From: Syntrophobacterales bacterium
Lineage (GTDB): Bacteria; Desulfobacterota; Syntrophorhabdia; Syntrophorhabdales; WCHB1-27
Direction: 5' to 3'
Length of the DNA stretch: 14,901 nt
Assembly: GCA_017881765.1 (NCBI GenBank)
Contig: JADGQN010000069.1
Span: 1-14,901, forward strand
Shown: positions 13,868-14,901 of the stretch, piece after piece
How positions within the stretch are numbered: position 1 is the first letter of the stretch
Layout: each line of letters opens with the position of its first letter
The notes under the pieces: generated by a model
Databases searched by the model: none
What the model was told of the DNA's origin: nothing
The model's input: the letters and a program-made list of their open reading frames with translations, nothing else
Translations under genes and position numbers: made by a program

Positions 13868-14901
13868 ATGAAGTACCTGGTGATTATCGGCGATGGCATG
13901 GCTGATTTTCCCGTTGAAGAGCTGGGCGGGAAGACACCCTTGATGGCAGCAAACAAGCCTTCGATGGATCATATGGCCCGGAATGGTTTCTGCGGGAATG
14001 TGGTAACCATTCCGGCCGGTTTTCCTTCGGGCAGCGACGTTGCCTGCATGTCAATTTTTGGCTATGATCCCGCAAAATATTACACGGGCAGGGCCCCCAT
14101 AGAGGCATACGGCATGGGGGTCACTATGAATGAGACGGATATTGCGTTTCGCTGCAATCTGGTCTACCTGGAAGCGAACTTGCCCAGGGTCGTCATGGGT
14201 GATTACAGCGGCGGACATATCACGACGGAGGAAGCTGCGGAGCTGGTGCGCGATCTGCAGGGCGCGATAGGAGGTGCCAAAGGAAATGATGAATTCCGCT
14301 TCTATCCCGGAGTCAGTTACCGCCATCTTATGATCTGGAAAAATGGCAAAGACGCCATGCAGACCACGCCGCCCCACGATATTCTCGATAAGGAAGTGAT
14401 CGACTATCTTCCCAAAGGAGAGGGGGCTGCTACTCTCGTCAAGTTAATGAGCGATTCGCAGCTTTTCCTCAAAGACCATCCGGTGAATAAAAGGCGACAG
14501 GAAAGGGGTCTGAAGCCGGCCAACAGCATATGGCTCTGGGGCCAGGGGAAGAAGCCTTATTTTCCGCCCTATGTGGAGAAATATGGCGTGAGAGGCGCTG
14601 CCGTCACCGCCGTTGACCTCATCAAAGGGATCGGCGCTCTTGCCGGTTTTGAGACGCCGTACATCGAGGGCGCCACAGGTTACCTGGATACCGATTATGG
14701 AGCAAAGGCGCGGGCAGCGCTTGAGCTTCTTGGCCACCATGACATTGTCTATGTGCATGTTGAAGCCCCGGACGAGGCTTCGCACAGCGGCAGCCTGAAG
14801 GAGAAGCTCAGGGCCATCGAACGGATAGACAAAGAAATCCTCGAATATCTGCTTGGCAATACGGGGGATGATGTGCGCTTTCTTTTGACGACGGACCATG
14901 C
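13868..14901 (+). CDS. apgM: Cofactor-independent phosphoglycerate mutase, ApgM family (partial at 3' end)
   Basis: Interconverts 3- and 2-phosphoglycerate in glycolysis and gluconeogenesis. The first 344 codons are present; the right edge cuts the gene. Alkaline-phosphatase-fold metal and catalytic residues seen are IIGDGMAD (Asp9), then AGFPSGSDVACMSIFGYDP with the likely nucleophile Ser62, HVEAPDEASHSG, and TTDHA at the very edge. This is the archaeal-type (ApgM) subfamily, not GpmI. The family is about 400 residues, so some 50-60 are missing. The ATG at 13868 has GAGGGA 6 nt upstream; an ATG at 13851 is out of frame and stops after six codons. Repeat elements separate it from hom. Confidence 0.96.
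   Translation, partial: MKYLVIIGDGMADFPVEELGGKTPLMAANKPSMDHMARNGFCGNVVTIPAGFPSGSDVACMSIFGYDPAKYYTGRAPIEAYGMGVTMNETDIAFRCNLVYLEANLPRVVMGDYSGGHITTEEAAELVRDLQGAIGGAKGNDEFRFYPGVSYRHLMIWKNGKDAMQTTPPHDILDKEVIDYLPKGEGAATLVKLMSDSQLFLKDHPVNKRRQERGLKPANSIWLWGQGKKPYFPPYVEKYGVRGAAVTAVDLIKGIGALAGFETPYIEGATGYLDTDYGAKARAALELLGHHDIVYVHVEAPDEASHSGSLKEKLRAIERIDKEILEYLLGNTGDDVRFLLTTDH

Overview
The window is gene-dense bacterial chromosome of moderately high GC. The most likely source is an anaerobic member of the Desulfobacterota (former Deltaproteobacteria). This is inferred from three things: the gene order alaC-hom-apgM and glyQ-glyS-ppdK (recalled from Geobacter-type genomes, not checked here), a CooC-type nickel-insertion ATPase implying carbon monoxide dehydrogenase/acetyl-CoA synthase metabolism, and a pyruvate phosphate dikinase. 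LolA implies an outer membrane. Genus-level placement is not possible from the window alone.

Minus-strand block (9452 down to 1): eight genes read right to left with almost no spacing, in the order cooC, plsC, ftsK, lolA, recO, glyQ, glyS, ppdK (the last runs off the left edge). Several junctions overlap (16, 4, 1 and 4 nt), so this looks like one operon. It joins nickel-enzyme maturation, phospholipid synthesis, chromosome segregation, lipoprotein sorting, recombination repair, glycyl-tRNA charging and PEP/pyruvate interconversion. Upstream of it, also on the minus strand, lies a two-transmembrane potassium channel with an RCK regulatory domain (9673-10734).

Plus-strand block (11090 to the right edge): an AlaC-like aminotransferase overlaps homoserine dehydrogenase by 4 nt. 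After a 307-nt repeat-filled gap comes a phosphoglycerate mutase of the ApgM family, cut by the right edge.

The unusual content is the repeats. (1) Two related arrays of small hairpins (9509-9696 and about 10776-11040) flank the potassium channel gene. Each is a chain of perfect short stem-loops joined by a conserved linker, CTTGAGGACC in the left half and its complement GGTCCTCAAG in the right half, meeting at a central TTGAGGCA/TGCCTCAA pair. Stems vary but pairing is kept. (2) An element containing a 13-bp perfect inverted repeat sits in frame inside recO. (3) An element of 8-bp tandem words in inverted orientation is translated as the N-terminal extension of lolA. (4) Two further elements fill the hom-apgM gap; one is built of 7-bp words and shares a core motif with the lolA element. 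Also notable is a near-perfect internal ribosome binding site in the potassium channel gene, placed to make a free soluble RCK subunit as known for MthK. No tRNA, rRNA, CRISPR array, transposase or phage gene was seen.
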